23,206 nt of DNA, taken from positions 775,542-798,747 of the forward strand of contig NW_003105600.1 of NCBI RefSeq assembly GCF_000003605.2, given 5' to 3'. Within the stretch, counting starts at the first letter, position 1, and every line of letters starts with the position of its first letter. Shown here piece after piece: positions 9,998 to 20,014 of this stretch. A program made the position numbers and the translations under genes. This stretch comes from Saccoglossus kowalevskii (Eukaryota; Hemichordata; Enteropneusta; Harrimaniidae). The notes beneath the pieces were generated by a model, which ran no database searches, was not told the origin of the DNA, and worked only from the letters and a program-made list of their open reading frames with translations.

Positions 9998-10005
9998 GTA
10001 TGTAA

Positions 10006-11830
10006 CCAATTAAAACAAGGTTGTCATTAACTTCACATACTCACCAAAACACGTTTCTTATTGTGAAAGTCGAGATTCACATCGTGTAAGTGAATATATG
10101 TAATGTTTATTCACTATATTTAATGACATAGGACAAATGATAGAAAACAAAGTTACTGACAAGAACAAAGGGAAAGTTATTGCAAAATATACAATATAAA
10201 TATTGTTGGTAAATATAAAAATATTGATGTCATCGTAACGAGTTATGTGTGATCATTGTATTTAAAAAAAATATATAAATACAACTCATAATGAATAAAT
10301 TATAATTCGTTGTTGAAGTTCACATCTGTCGAAGTAGTAAAATATTCACGACCACCCATGTTAGGCAATCAAGTTCGAACACAGCAAAATTAAAAAAAAT
10401 ACGATTCCAAGGTAAGTTGATACAGTTATTTCAAGACAAGCTCAACTGTTACTCAATATTGGTACTGACATTGTCCATTTCTTGAGAATGTTATTATTTA
10501 TGAAAATACCATTGAGTAACATCTCAACGTCCTTTATTTAAACAATAATTTGCATAGCGTGTGCAGTGCATCTATGATAGTTTGCGTTGCGCGTACAAAA
10601 AACACAATAAACGCAATTGTCCAAATGAAAGCGAATTGAAATTCCCACATGAAGATACAGTGTATAGCATTTTCATTTCCTGATCGTGATGTATAATTAT
10701 ACACTGTCCACATCACGATGATGACTGGGATCTACGGCCCGGAGTAATGAGCCTCATCTGACTTACGCGGTCGTTACATGTCCCCCGTGACTTGTGCACA
10801 ATTTCCGCAGCTCTATGTAACCACCAGAGACGATTCATTATCTAAAAACGCCGAGTGGCTGCAATTAAGATAAGCTTTAAAAGCCTGATGCATGTGTGTG
10901 CTCTGCATTATATAGACCGGTTGCTACGACGTCGTACAAAATAGGTTGGGGTGATTTCCCCACAAATCTGCGGTCGTGTCAAAATATTTGGTCTTTATCT
11001 TTGGTACACAGGAAGGAAGCCAAGACATTTTAATCGCCAGAATCATCACACATCGCGCACTCTGTTCCTTTAGATATAAATAACGTATGTTCCACGTGAT
11101 GTATACGTATACATCGCATGAGTCCCACATCAAACACGACGCCTGATGGCAACCATTTTAACAGAAACAACTATTTGCAAAAGCATTTATCGATCTTATT
11201 CGACATTTATATTATTTAAAGTAGATGATAATTCCTAAAAATGATTGAATTTCTTATAAAACTAATTGCCACCACGTTTGTAATTCCAGTGATCACGTTT
11301 GAAATTAATTGAAAAATGCCTATCAATTAATGATATATGGAATGCACACCTGGATTTGTTTATGCTATCAAGTCGATCTACTTTATTTAAATATGATACG
11401 AAGATAAGAGTTGCTGATAGACGCGACTACATTGACTATACCTTATACGGTATTTACAATCATGATGCGTGATATTTATATTTTATTGTCTTGCACTTCA
11501 TTAAATACTTTGTTTTCAAATACAACTGGGTAAGGGAAAACAGAAAATGCACTAAACATTGTCTTCGCTGTCTTGTGCCAGTGTTTTTAAGCAATACCCC
11601 CTCCCCGCAAAGAGTGTGCTATTGGATTTCAATTAGTTCACTCCATATACACACGAGCGTATAGTCGTTCCTGGGGTGGATATTCTCATTATGTTTTTAT
11701 CCCATATATTACTCCGTCATATTTCTTTGGTTTTATGCTTAAACAAAATCAATGTAGCAGAAAATAGTCATAATCAAAGTATCGAACAAACTGAGGTAAA
11801 ACAACTTTGGCACTGTAAATAGGAGGGGAC
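10006..11830. other. mostly AT-rich non-coding stretch
   Basis: No supported gene. Minus-strand frames of 60 codons (10534-10716) and 69 codons (10924-11133) have no recognisable motif. The part from 10720 to 11150 is less AT-rich and contains the 18-bp palindrome listed separately. If the signal-peptide exon at 9898-9997 is real, this is probably intron. Confidence 0.45.
11098..11115. repeat. perfect 18-bp palindrome
   Basis: GATGTATACGTATACATC equals its reverse complement over 18 bases, with symmetry ending at both flanks. It directly follows the palindromic hexamer CACGTG (11093-11098, an E-box). It may form a cruciform or bind a dimeric factor; no function is shown. Confidence 0.93.
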
Positions 11831-11834
11831 GCGG

Positions 11835-11848
11835 ACGCGCATGCGCGT
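11835..11848. promoter_or_regulatory. palindromic NRF-1-type site in a CpG patch
   Basis: ACGCGCATGCGCGT is a perfect 14-bp palindrome whose core CGCGCATGCGCG fits the NRF-1 consensus YGCGCAYGCGCR at every position. The surrounding 11822-11870 is G+C and CpG rich (GGACGCGGACGCGC before it, CGTACG after it) within AT-rich DNA. NRF-1 sites usually lie close to transcription start sites, so this could mark a promoter on either strand. No TATA box or start codon next to it makes a direction obvious. Confidence 0.4.
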
Positions 11849-12299
11849 ACGTTACTATCGGACGTACGGTTTTTTGTGAATTTCATCTTCGCTAAATTGA
11901 CAATATTGAAAAGTCAAGATTAAGATTGTGCCGGGATGCTAAGATGTTTAATACTGGAAAAGTAAAATTGTCGCATAAAAATATCTGAATATTGCGTGTA
12001 GATGGTTACAAGTTTTAGTTTTAAGATTGAAATGTGTAGAGGGACTTAATATAGTTCTCCTAGAAAGTTGCACGGGTTCCCTTTTACTTAATTAAATTAT
12101 GAGCAACATTTCGATACAAAATATCCGAACATTTTCCCACTAAATGAGGTTTCATCCGGTGTTTTGCCCCTGGTTATGGAATCACGAAATATGATTGTGT
12201 CTGTCAATCATTCAGCGAAATATATTGTGCCACTGTAATAGAAAACTGAATTGCAATTATAAATTTGTTTTTTTACCCTACCCATATAGTATAGCTTAC
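11849..12299. other. non-coding stretch
   Basis: No gene supported. A 65-codon plus frame (12195-12392) overlaps the minus-strand candidate exon at 12300-12473 and is regarded as its shadow or as chance. Confidence 0.4.
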
Positions 12300-12473
12300 C
12301 TGCTGGACAAATGGATTGTTCCAGAAAGTATTGGAGCATGCGCAGTCGCGGAACCCGATACATATTTGGTGCTGTGTCGGGAATTTGGTTAGCATCAGGA
12401 TATGTTGAAACCCCAGGAAACCGTCGAACTAAAATCATTAACTCTGCGTTCTGTTTAAATATTGAAAAACCGT
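12300..12473 (-). CDS. possible minus-strand internal exon with consensus donor
   Basis: On the minus strand a 90-codon frame (12480-12208) is crossed by a near-ideal donor, CCAGCAG|GTAAGC, with GT at 12299-12298, so the exon would end at 12300 in phase 1. Possible acceptors are GTTGTCAG before 12473, AAACAG before 12450 and TTTTAG before 12428, giving exons of 174, 151 or 129 bp. The product includes RRFPGVSTYPDANQIPDTAP and, further on, MYRVPRLRMLQYFLEQ. It has a protein-like mix of residues but no family I recognise. Upstream on this strand (12560-12760) lies CpG-rich DNA with TATAAAA at 12669-12663, which could be a promoter. Confidence 0.25.
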
Positions 12474-12559
12474 CTGACAACTGCCAATAAATTATTTAGA
12501 AATGTCAGGGTTTATGAATTGTCGGGGCCTATAAAATTTTTACGAAAATACAGTAAAAT

Positions 12560-12760
12560 TATGACGAAGGTGGTACGGCGATTGTATCGACCGACGCGTA
12601 GCTCGGGTGAATACGTATTGTCGTGCTAACCTTATTATTATAATACCTACCCGTAGTCACATTTTATAGTGGTACTTGTATAACCGCCCGAGAATGCATT
12701 TTACTCAATTCGCGCCTATGCGATCGTGCGCGTTCAGTGATGTGATTATATTTCTGTTAT
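12560..12760. promoter_or_regulatory. CpG-rich patch with TATAAAA on the minus strand
   Basis: Several CpG-dense words (GACCGACGCGTAGCTCGG, CGCGCCTATGCGATCGTGCGCG) lie in otherwise AT-rich DNA, with TATAAAA read on the minus strand at 12669-12663. It lies upstream of the minus-strand candidate exon at 12300-12473. Promoter activity is inference from composition only. Confidence 0.15.
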
Positions 12761-13824
12761 GCGCTACGTCTGATGCAAACAACGGAAGGAATAAAAAATT
12801 AAGAAAAAAACAATAAACTTGTCAATCAATTAAATATACACTCCCATCTAAATATCAACCACTTGACATGCGCATTAACTATTGGGATTTAACAAAATAT
12901 GATGCTACGTTAGATGCTGGTACCAGCGTATTACATTATATTCAAAATATTTATAATATTTGAAATAATCTCACTTAAATCGACGAGGAAGTTACACATT
13001 TACAAAAGATTTACAGATGGAATAAAATATTACCGATTTTAAATGTGGTAGTATTTAACCATAGAAATCAAAGCCGTAAAATGTATTGCTAGTAATCGCT
13101 ATGGCCGAGAAATTAAACCTAATTAAGAAATGAAATGGAACAATTTCCTAAACATTTGTTTCACGCCGGGGCCAAAAGGAGGTAACGTAACATTTCACTG
13201 ATATTTGATATTTATTGGCACGGGCAGAAGTATAATATTATACATATAACCCCTACTCTCCTGAATCATTGACGAATCCCATTATTTATTATTAAGGTAG
13301 ATCAGGAGATTAAGAAAAAAAGATTATATAATCGGAGTAAGTATCATTTTTGTAACGACTTCATTTTCACAGAATATTGAGATAGTTATTTCAATTACAT
13401 TTTCCATTGTGAGACCTATGCCACTCTCACGTTTTTAAGAAAATATGAAAGTAAATTATGCCATGAATATTGCCTACGCCAGTTTGAGCCGAATTTACAT
13501 TGTACACTATGAAGCAGGTTATTTCACACATTTGCAATGCATTTTGGAAAACAAATATCCCAATGTATAAAACGAAAAACAAATATCACACTGGCCACCG
13601 AGTAAATTAAATGTCAATTTGTGTTTGGAATGTTTTGTGTTATAAATTACAGGTATCACTTTGGAAACATGTACAGAATGGCAAAAAATAAAATTCAGGA
13701 GAAAAAACTGACATAAAACTAGATAGCGCTCACAACTCAGCCAACCTGTGCTAGACTTCTATAATATTCAAATCAACACTCATAGCCACAGTTGAGACCT
13801 TATACATAGATCTAATATTATTTT
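12761..13824. other. AT-rich non-coding stretch
   Basis: Nothing beyond simple AT-rich sequence and short palindromes such as GTATAATATTATAC near 13230-13243. Short ATG frames such as the one at 13100 end after about ten codons. Confidence 0.45.
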
Positions 13825-14420
13825 CACCTTTGATCTTATTCTATTGGAATCACAAAAGAAACATGTGTGCCAAGGTTTAAGAAACAAGGGTGATCTTTCC
13901 CTGGTAGCTATATTGTTAAGATACACATATAAACACCTTTGACCCTTGGACCTGAAAATGCAGCCAGGTGTTGTGAGTCGCACGTGGAACAAGTCTGCTA
14001 AGGTTTAAGGACCTGAAATTTACTTCTTGTAGATACATAACAAATATGCATATAGCGAACATTCCTAAACCCATACTTTATAATGTAATTGGAATATGTG
14101 TGCCAAGTTTGAACGTGCTTGCTATTTTTCATATGTAGTTATATTGCACAGTACATAATATATAATAAACACACATCGCTACATTAAATATCGACTTTTG
14201 AGCCTTGGCATATAAACATTGTCATGTTCACTGGGTTAGATGAGGGATGTTTGATGTTTCCAGCCCTTGTAACTCAATATTGAACATACATATCACAAAC
14301 TGTACCTTTGAATTTTGTTCCGTTGTCCCAAAATGCGCCCAGGTGTTGCGCACGGGGAACACGTTTGCCAAGTCTGAAGGCCCTGGTTATTTTTCTCACA
14401 TGTAATTGTATTCTATTACC
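13825..14420. repeat. degenerate tandem repeat, period about 110-130 bp, four to five copies
   Basis: Two boxes recur in order. Box 1, CCTTTGA or close variants, occurs at about 13827, 13936, 14196 and 14306. Box 2, TGCCAAGTTTGAAGG or variants, occurs at about 13868, 13995, 14101 and 14366. In the fuller copies (13936 and 14306) the space holds AAAATGC, GCCAGGTGTTG and a GCAC(G)xGGAAC string, and box 2 is followed by a T-rich stretch with ATGTA. Box 1 to box 2 is 59-60 bp in those copies and 41 bp in the first. Copies are highly diverged, so this is an old array. Two minus-strand frames of 70 and 71 codons here (13780-13992 and 14274-14489) translate copies of the same repeat and are not separate genes. 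Confidence 0.65.
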
Positions 14421-14568
14421 ACGTCTTGCGTCGCAAGGTAACAACAAACTATGGTAGCAGTAATAATTTCTTATCAAGAATTTTAACATTTTTTATAGTT
14501 CGATGCACATTCTCTAGATGATTGATACAGTTAACAACAACTTTTATGTTTTTATTTTTTGTACTCAG

Positions 14569-14817
14569 TTGTACAGCATTTTAATAGATGCAGTTCGCGG
14601 AAACTCAGAACCATCACAATTCCATCTCAATAGACTGTTGAAATATCTATCACAAGTGGGATGTATCTTTGTTTTTGCTCTTCTGTTGCTGATCAGACCA
14701 CTAAAACAACCGACTAAAGACGCGACAGTTCTGGGGTGCTTTTTTGTCTTTTATTTAAATGTGGCCAATTTCGATTGTAATGATATATTGAGAATAATGC
14801 ACCATCTAGCGACCTGA
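14569..14817 (+). CDS. possible terminal exon with hydrophobic C-terminal half
   Basis: A strong pyrimidine tract (TTTTTATTTTTTGTACTCAG, ending 14568) precedes a frame open for 82 codons to TGA at 14815-14817; the same frame also has an ATG at 14518. The first third, LYSILIDAVRGNSEPSQFHL followed by NRLLKYLSQVG, looks helical. The rest contains two hydrophobic runs that could be membrane segments. A weak donor (CAA|GTGGGA, GT at 14656) could instead end the exon after 29 codons, in phase 0. Its helical part weakly resembles the frame at 15142-15246 (LLKYLSQVG versus LLRNCADLG). No family is assigned; both chance and a real exon are open. Confidence 0.17.
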   Translation: MYSILIDAVRGNSEPSQFHLNRLLKYLSQVGCIFVFALLLLIRPLKQPTKDATVLGCFFVFYLNVANFDCNDILRIMHHLAT

Positions 14818-14955
14818 GATCACGAAACAGTTCCTGTACAAAATTGTTCGTTAACATTTACAGTTACATGAATTTCACAGAGAGTCCATGCTCCTTCCAA
14901 CATTAAGGCATCAGAGAAAAAAGAAACAACAATACCGTACTCTATTTTTATGTAG

Positions 14956-15141
14956 CAGATTAGTGACTTTCTGTTGACTTTACAATCATACACATATATA
15001 TATTAATACAATAATACATTTCAATGAATGTCAATTCATAGACTACGATAAATATCAGATTAGTGATTTTCTGTTGACTTTACAATCATACACAGATATA
15101 TATTAATACAATAATACATTACAATGAATGTTAATTCATAG
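14956..15141. repeat. tandem duplication, period 100 bp
   Basis: 14956-15041 and 15056-15141 match over 86 bp with four mismatches, about 95% identity (C/T in AGTGAY, T/G in CACAK, T/A before CAATGAATG, C/T in ATGYTAATT). The offset is 100 bp and the last 14 bp of the first unit are not repeated. It is a recent local duplication and lies between two candidate exons. Confidence 0.93.
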
Positions 15142-15246
15142 CCTTCAATTCGTACAAGTGACGCCTTGGCTTCTGAGTGGTCAGTGTCAACAGAGGATGA
15201 CTTTTATACAATGGTGTGTTTATTGCGGAATTGTGCTGACCTTGGC
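15142..15246 (+). CDS. possible short exon frame between stops, helical product
   Basis: Immediately after the 100-bp duplication a plus frame is open for 35 codons between TAG 15139-15141 and TAG 15247-15249. The product begins PSIRTSDALASEWSVSTEDD and continues FYTMVCLLRNCADLG, an amphipathic helix-like end. No strong acceptor or donor frames it: CATAG before 15142 has a poor tract, and GTACTT at 15248 is possible. A competing 81-codon frame (15128-15373) covers the same bases. Confidence 0.1.
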
Positions 15247-15470
15247 TAGTACTTTGACTCAAATTCAAGGAGTCAGAGTCAGTTGCTTTGATCTACAAAT
15301 TCATCTATGTATTGGAGTTGCACGTTTCGAACTCGTGTATACTGCAGGCTATTCAACCCAAATTTGTAACTAACGAATGTGAAGGACGAACGAGTGAAAG
15401 CTAATACGTGTTAGTTCTCTGTAGTGTCTAATCGATATAGAAGCTGCAATATCATTTTCTCTTCTCATAG

Positions 15471-15654
15471 GCATTACACAGTCGTCAGATCTACTCTTTT
15501 AAAATCGATTGACGATGTGACAGATATATATAAAAAAGCATTTATCCAATTACTTGATGGTGACAAACACCGTCATCTTATCACACTCGGTGTGCTATGT
15601 GGTGACGCAAGTATTGGCCGTGATGGATACAAGTTACTTCAAGAACGACGTGTT
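15471..15654 (+). CDS. possible internal exon with good acceptor and GTAAGG donor
   Basis: The tract ATTTTCTCTTCTCATAG (15454-15470) is a good 3' splice site and GTAAGG at 15655-15660 a good donor; the 184 bp between them are open in the frame with entry phase 2 and exit phase 0. The product begins HYTVVRSTLLKSIDDVTDIY and contains FIQLLDGDKHRHLITLGVLC and GRDGYKLLQERRV. The Leu-rich, helix-turn-helix character suggests an alpha-helical repeat (ARM/HEAT-like) or a death-fold-like domain, but I cannot assign a family. Unspliced, the frame runs to TAA 15685-15687 (87 codons from a GTG). It is the best-framed candidate exon in the window, yet still unproven. Confidence 0.28.
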
Positions 15655-15855
15655 GTAAGGTTGCATTTCAGCGTTAAGCAAATATAAGTTGATGTGTCAT
15701 GTTGTACGATGAATTGATGTTTGAGATATTATTGAACTTATTCAATAAGTTACACCGTGCCGTAATTTTGCGGTATTTTACGGGGTATTTTCATCCTACC
15801 ATATGCGAAATGGAATGATTACGCGCGTAAGCGTCCCCTAATAATAAAAACAAAC

Positions 15856-15927
15856 ATGCCGGCCAAAGATGGGCAACCCAACGGTTTCGGACCAGACCCC
15901 ACACAAAGTTCGCTAATTCTGTTCTAA
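15856..15927 (+). CDS. possible first coding exon or microprotein (MPAKDGQPNG...)
   Basis: An ATG with A at -3 (ACAAACATGCCG) opens a 23-codon frame beginning MPAKDGQPNGFGPDPTQ and ending TAA 15925-15927. It lies in a local G+C-rich patch; about 40 bp upstream is the palindrome TTACGCGCGTAA. A GT at 15909 (AAA|GTTCGC) is a weak donor. The Gly/Pro-rich product is compatible with a disordered N terminus. No family is recognised. Confidence 0.13.
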   Translation: MPAKDGQPNGFGPDPTQSSLILF

Positions 15928-16662
15928 ACTTTTTTGATTTCGGCATTCCCATGATGTATCCTTAGGAGGAAAAGATGTATAATAATAAGGTACACCGTTG
16001 CATAGACCTTCGTTGTGCGTCGGTCGATAATCTCGATGTACTCTCTTCGTGCATACTTTTCGGTATCCTCGTAATAACCTCATAATACATACGTATTTGT
16101 GTGTGGCATATGCACGGAATGATTAGTTATGGTGTAATTGTAATGAATGTCGTGCTCGATGTAGTTTACGGGAACTAGATTCTTAGATATTCCTCTATGT
16201 GTAATTTTAAAGAAACCAATCCACCAACCTACGCTGAAAAATGATTCATTGAATGTGTGTAATTCTAGGCATTATATATGTTTATTTGTAACGTCTTCTT
16301 CCCTTCTTGTATATTGTGTTTGCTGTGTACTTATTCTCGTGCAATCACGTTTACTAGTCACTTCCCACCACATATCCCTGACGAACTGTATTGCTCAGGT
16401 TTCCACTATGCATGTAAATATATTGCAACCAATTGAGTCGTCTTGCCCTAACAATTGATCTGGCTTTCGTGTGGGGGTTCTTGATGTTCTAATTTTATTT
16501 ATTTTGTTAATGGTTTTATCTAAACTTTAGTAACTATTGTTAGCTGGTCACTCGTTTATCCTGTGGTCTACCTTCTCATTCGTTCACGAATATTTATATA
16601 TTCGTCACATGGAGTGTACATTATACTCTCTGTTTATTGTTCCCCGCAAATTGACGACACAG
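15928..16662. other. no supported feature
   Basis: A 69-codon plus frame (16249-16458) is hydrophobic and Cys-rich but has no splice or start support beyond a T-rich stretch. An alternative frame across 16320-16430 is also open. Nothing is called. Confidence 0.4.
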
Positions 16663-16781
16663 TGAACGGCCTCCCCGTCGCCCACTTACGTGCATTGTCC
16701 ATACCGGGGGCAGAAGGTGTATTTAAGAACTCCGGTTATTTTCGAATCCAGTATACGGAAGGGGGTACTATATCAGTGTGA
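16663..16781 (+). CDS. possible terminal exon after a pyrimidine-rich acceptor
   Basis: A T/C-rich tract (16621-16646) precedes GACGACACAG (ending 16662), after which the frame is open for 38 codons to TGA 16779-16781, entry phase 1. The product begins NGLPVAHLRALSIPGAEGVF and ends near YFRIQYTEGGTISV. The G+C content is clearly higher than the flanks. Without splicing the same frame runs back to 16563. A second frame through the same bases stays open to about 16850, so frame assignment is uncertain. No family is recognised. Confidence 0.2.
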
Positions 16782-16850
16782 TATTTATTTTACGCTCAAA
16801 TTAACGACTGTTAATATGTGAACAACGCTTTTTGCCGATTTTTTTATACA

Positions 16851-18640
16851 TACAATGTCAATGCTAAATTACTAACCTCTTTTATTTTCAAAACAAGAAA
16901 CTCTGGAAAAAAACCACTCCCAGATGTTTCGGTCTTTAAATAGGATCGTGTACACATATCTGGCAATTATTCGAAACTCAAGATTATGAAGAACATTTTT
17001 GAAAAATAATGAAATCACATAACTATGTACTTTGAACAGACACTGCTATAGAGAATTAATAATGGTATATTTCCCGACGAAATGAGAACCTCTCACCTAT
17101 AACAATCAATGCACGCCAGTTGTAATATGCAGAGAGATACACGTACACGTCGCGTGCTTTTTCACCATTGAACAATCAAGCAGAGAACATTTATAAAACG
17201 TGCAGCCTGAATAGAAAGTATTAAGAACTGGCGGTACTGGAAAAATATTAGCCGGAGGCTAACTCTCTGTAAGATAGTCTGTTATCAATGTATCGACAGT
17301 CTCTTGAGCAGTTTTACATTACATGCACGAACGGGTATACGATTATGCTGCCCATGTAGTCGAGTCGACGGTGACACTGTGAATTACCTGGAATATGCCT
17401 CCGTCATTTGAGACAATATATTTAAATAATAAATTGAATATTTGAATCAGATTCATCTGTAATGTCAATTTGGATATTGAAATTCGATTTGTGAAGAGAC
17501 TTCGAGTCGCATCCGGAGCTTATTACTGTGTATATATGCGATGGTTATTGAACATAATGAGAAAGAATGGTCATACTAGAATCTCACTAATTGTTTGAAA
17601 ACGTTTTAACAGTATTAGGATTCATATCAATAACAATGTGCGATGTGTTCCACCTACCAATTTAATATACATAAGTTGTCATTGTTTATGACCTATGAAC
17701 TCTGAATTAGTCGCGTATGTAAACCCACATGTTACAACAAATTTAAATATTTGTTTTAAGCTTGACGTTTATATTTTTCTTTTTGTGTAAATCACGCAGA
17801 GTTCGCGCTGTGTTTCGAAAACAACCAGAGAGCAGAGAAACAATTATAGTGCAAACAATTATTAACGCAGTCGCAGTCCTAGTCTCTAAACCATTAACCT
17901 TGCTATCAACCCACACGCGGTATGCATAATGTAGATATCATTTATTAAAAACCACAATTACTTAATAAATCACAAAAAATGGAGAGACTGTCAGTTATCT
18001 CCCAAAGCCTACCATCCATGATGCATACAGCATCGAAGTAATCATGTTGGTGAGTATGAAAATAATATTTTGACGCAAATTTAAAGATTTAAAGGTATCA
18101 TTACGAAATGAACAATATCTGATATCAATCTGAAATCTACATGTTAAAAATTGTTAAAAAATTTAAAACACAAAAAAAATTAATACTAGCCTAAACATCG
18201 TCGGGCAGGGAAAAAAAACTTCAATTTATATTAAATACAAAATTCACTTTTCGTCAGTTCGTTTTCTGAAGTCAAAACAAGCAATGTCCAGTAACAAGTG
18301 ACCACAAAATTCCGAATATTGCAAAACACAATATAAGTGCATGTGTCTATTTTTGCAATTGGAAAGATTCACTTCTCTGTGGAAAAGTGTGCCTAATCAT
18401 TTCAAATAATATATTTATCCAACCATATGCGTAAGCACAATTATTGTAAATTTCACTTTCACTTGACGTGGATGTCAATTCTTAGTAATCGCTTCAGTAA
18501 ACATATTTCGTACCGGCATGGATGGTATTTCGAATGTAATAATTTTTCAATAGATCGGTGACTGACCCCCACCAAAGGCCTATGTAGTCTATTTTCCCAG
18601 GGTTTTTGTTCTGTGTCAATGTAGATTCAAAAATAATGCA
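16851..18640. other. long AT-rich non-coding stretch
   Basis: No gene, RNA gene or repeat is supported over about 1.8 kb. A short inverted repeat, TTAGCC-GGA-GGCTAA, lies near 17250-17264, and a TATAAAA at about 17190 has no attached frame. Confidence 0.45.
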
Positions 18641-18642
18641 TG

Positions 18643-18745
18643 CAGAACGTGTCGTTTTGATCGAGTATGTGTGTACAACTAATGTCCACAGCGCGTTTCG
18701 TCTTGATCCTGTGTGTATGCACAGCCAATTTTCACAGCACGTGTG
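18643..18745. repeat. diverged tandem repeat, period 46 bp, about 2.2 copies
   Basis: Copies begin with CAG at 18643, 18689 and 18735. The first two full copies share about 72% of positions (CAGxxCGTxTCGTxTTGATC, then a GTRTGT-rich part, then CAACT/CAGCC and AATxTYCA). The third is cut off after about 11 bases and passes into a GT/GC-rich string. Confidence 0.75.
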
Positions 18746-18819
18746 CGTGTGGGGGAAAGGGGTATTGTAGATACATAAAACATTCTAGACATTAACTTTA
18801 GACATTTGTTTTATTGCAG

Positions 18820-18892
18820 GAGAAGAAATAATTATTCATCTAACCAAATAGAACAAGAAGGGATATCAAGACATGTGGGACAGGACCTTTAA
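18820..18892 (+). CDS. possible terminal exon after a strong acceptor
   Basis: ACATTTGTTTTATTGCAG (18802-18819) is a near-ideal 3' splice site. After one base (phase 2 entry) a 23-codon frame reads RRNNYSSNQIEQEGISRHVG then QDL and stops at TAA 18890-18892. All three frames stop soon after, so if coding this must be a last exon. A polar, unstructured C terminus is suggested. No AATAAA signal lies immediately downstream. No family is recognised. Confidence 0.17.
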
Positions 18893-18899
18893 CGAAGTA

Positions 18900-20010
18900 C
18901 GTTACTAACGCGAGTTGACATTCTGTAGGTGTTAAATATCGCAGTTACACAAATCAGCGAAACGAGGAAATTAAATTCATTGGTGTACCGTTCACAACGC
19001 GCACTCGTACACTTAGAGTCATTATCTTATGGTATATTAAATCTACTAGTGATTATATACTCTACATCAACCTGGCGTGGTACATTTGTTATCTGCGCCG
19101 TAATGCTCATATTTTAAACTTGTGTAATAATATAAGTTTTGACGATGCGTAACTCAATCAAATAATGGAAGTATGGGTGTATCATTAACAAGTTTTGTGT
19201 GTTGTTTTACATACGATATCTAACCGAATGTATGATTGTACTGTTACGTAATCGTAATTATCTGACAACGGAAAACTAAGCTTCATATAGATGACATAGA
19301 TAGGTCTACTTAATTTAATTGGAGTTATTATCGCAATACATATAATGTTCGTAATCGGGTGCACCCTTGATGACAGTTGAAACGTCATGTCCATATTTCT
19401 GTCTTATTGGGAATATTGGGGTGATTATTTTAAGTTTTCTGCAGTACCACTCTCTTGGTTAATGTGAAAAATTGTTTAGTCATTTGTTATTCTTGAAAAT
19501 TCCCATTGGTATTCAACTACAGGCTGTAAACAATTGAGTCATTTCTAAATAAATACTCTAGTTTTTACAGGCCAATAATTATAACATTGTAAATTCGACG
19601 AACATCCACGTCGTTTGTTGCCAACTAAATTCGTCTTAGCTGTAGGTGTGTTCGCCTCGTTCCCATGCATGAATACAACCATATAACAGAATATATCCAT
19701 GTTTGAGTACGAATGAGTGTATTAAAATAAAATGTTATCATATTAATATCTTTTACAAGTACCATGTTTGTATCACTGAAATGAAATCCATATTTAGGTT
19801 CATTTGCTGAAAACGAAACAAGTAGGTGTACAATCTGAAACAATATTTGTAACAGTAATTGCTTTCGAAGAGTTAACTAAGCAAACAAAGTCAATGACGC
19901 TTAGTTGCGAAATACAAATCTGGTTGTTATTTAGGGTTCTTCGTTATTCTTTGAGATTAAAAACACGTTAAACACCGTTTTTATTTTTCTTTCTTGCGTT
20001 CATTGACTGT
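18900..20010. other. AT-rich stretch without supported gene
   Basis: Holds a 62-codon plus frame (18929-19117) with a hydrophobic C-terminal half after CATTCTGTAG, and minus frames of 69 codons (19185-19394) and 72 codons (19625-19843). None has a recognisable motif or paired splice signals. Confidence 0.4.
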
Positions 20011-20014
20011 TAGC

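Noticed and set aside
10924-11133. 69-codon minus frame
   Set aside because: No family motif. Internal acceptor-like sites have no matching donor, and the frame includes the palindrome region.
12195-12392. 65-codon plus frame
   Set aside because: Antisense to the better-supported minus-strand exon, with no start or splice support of its own.
13780-14489. Two minus-strand frames of 70 and 71 codons with similar pieces
   Set aside because: Their similarity comes from the tandem DNA repeat they cover, read in different frames; not evidence of a protein family.
15300-15385. tRNA-like string on the minus strand (GAGTTCGAAACG)
   Set aside because: The T-arm pairs at only 4 of 5 positions and no A-box or acceptor stem is found at the right distance.
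18929-19117. 62-codon plus frame with hydrophobic C-terminal half
   Set aside because: No ATG and no convincing acceptor/donor pair; chance length.
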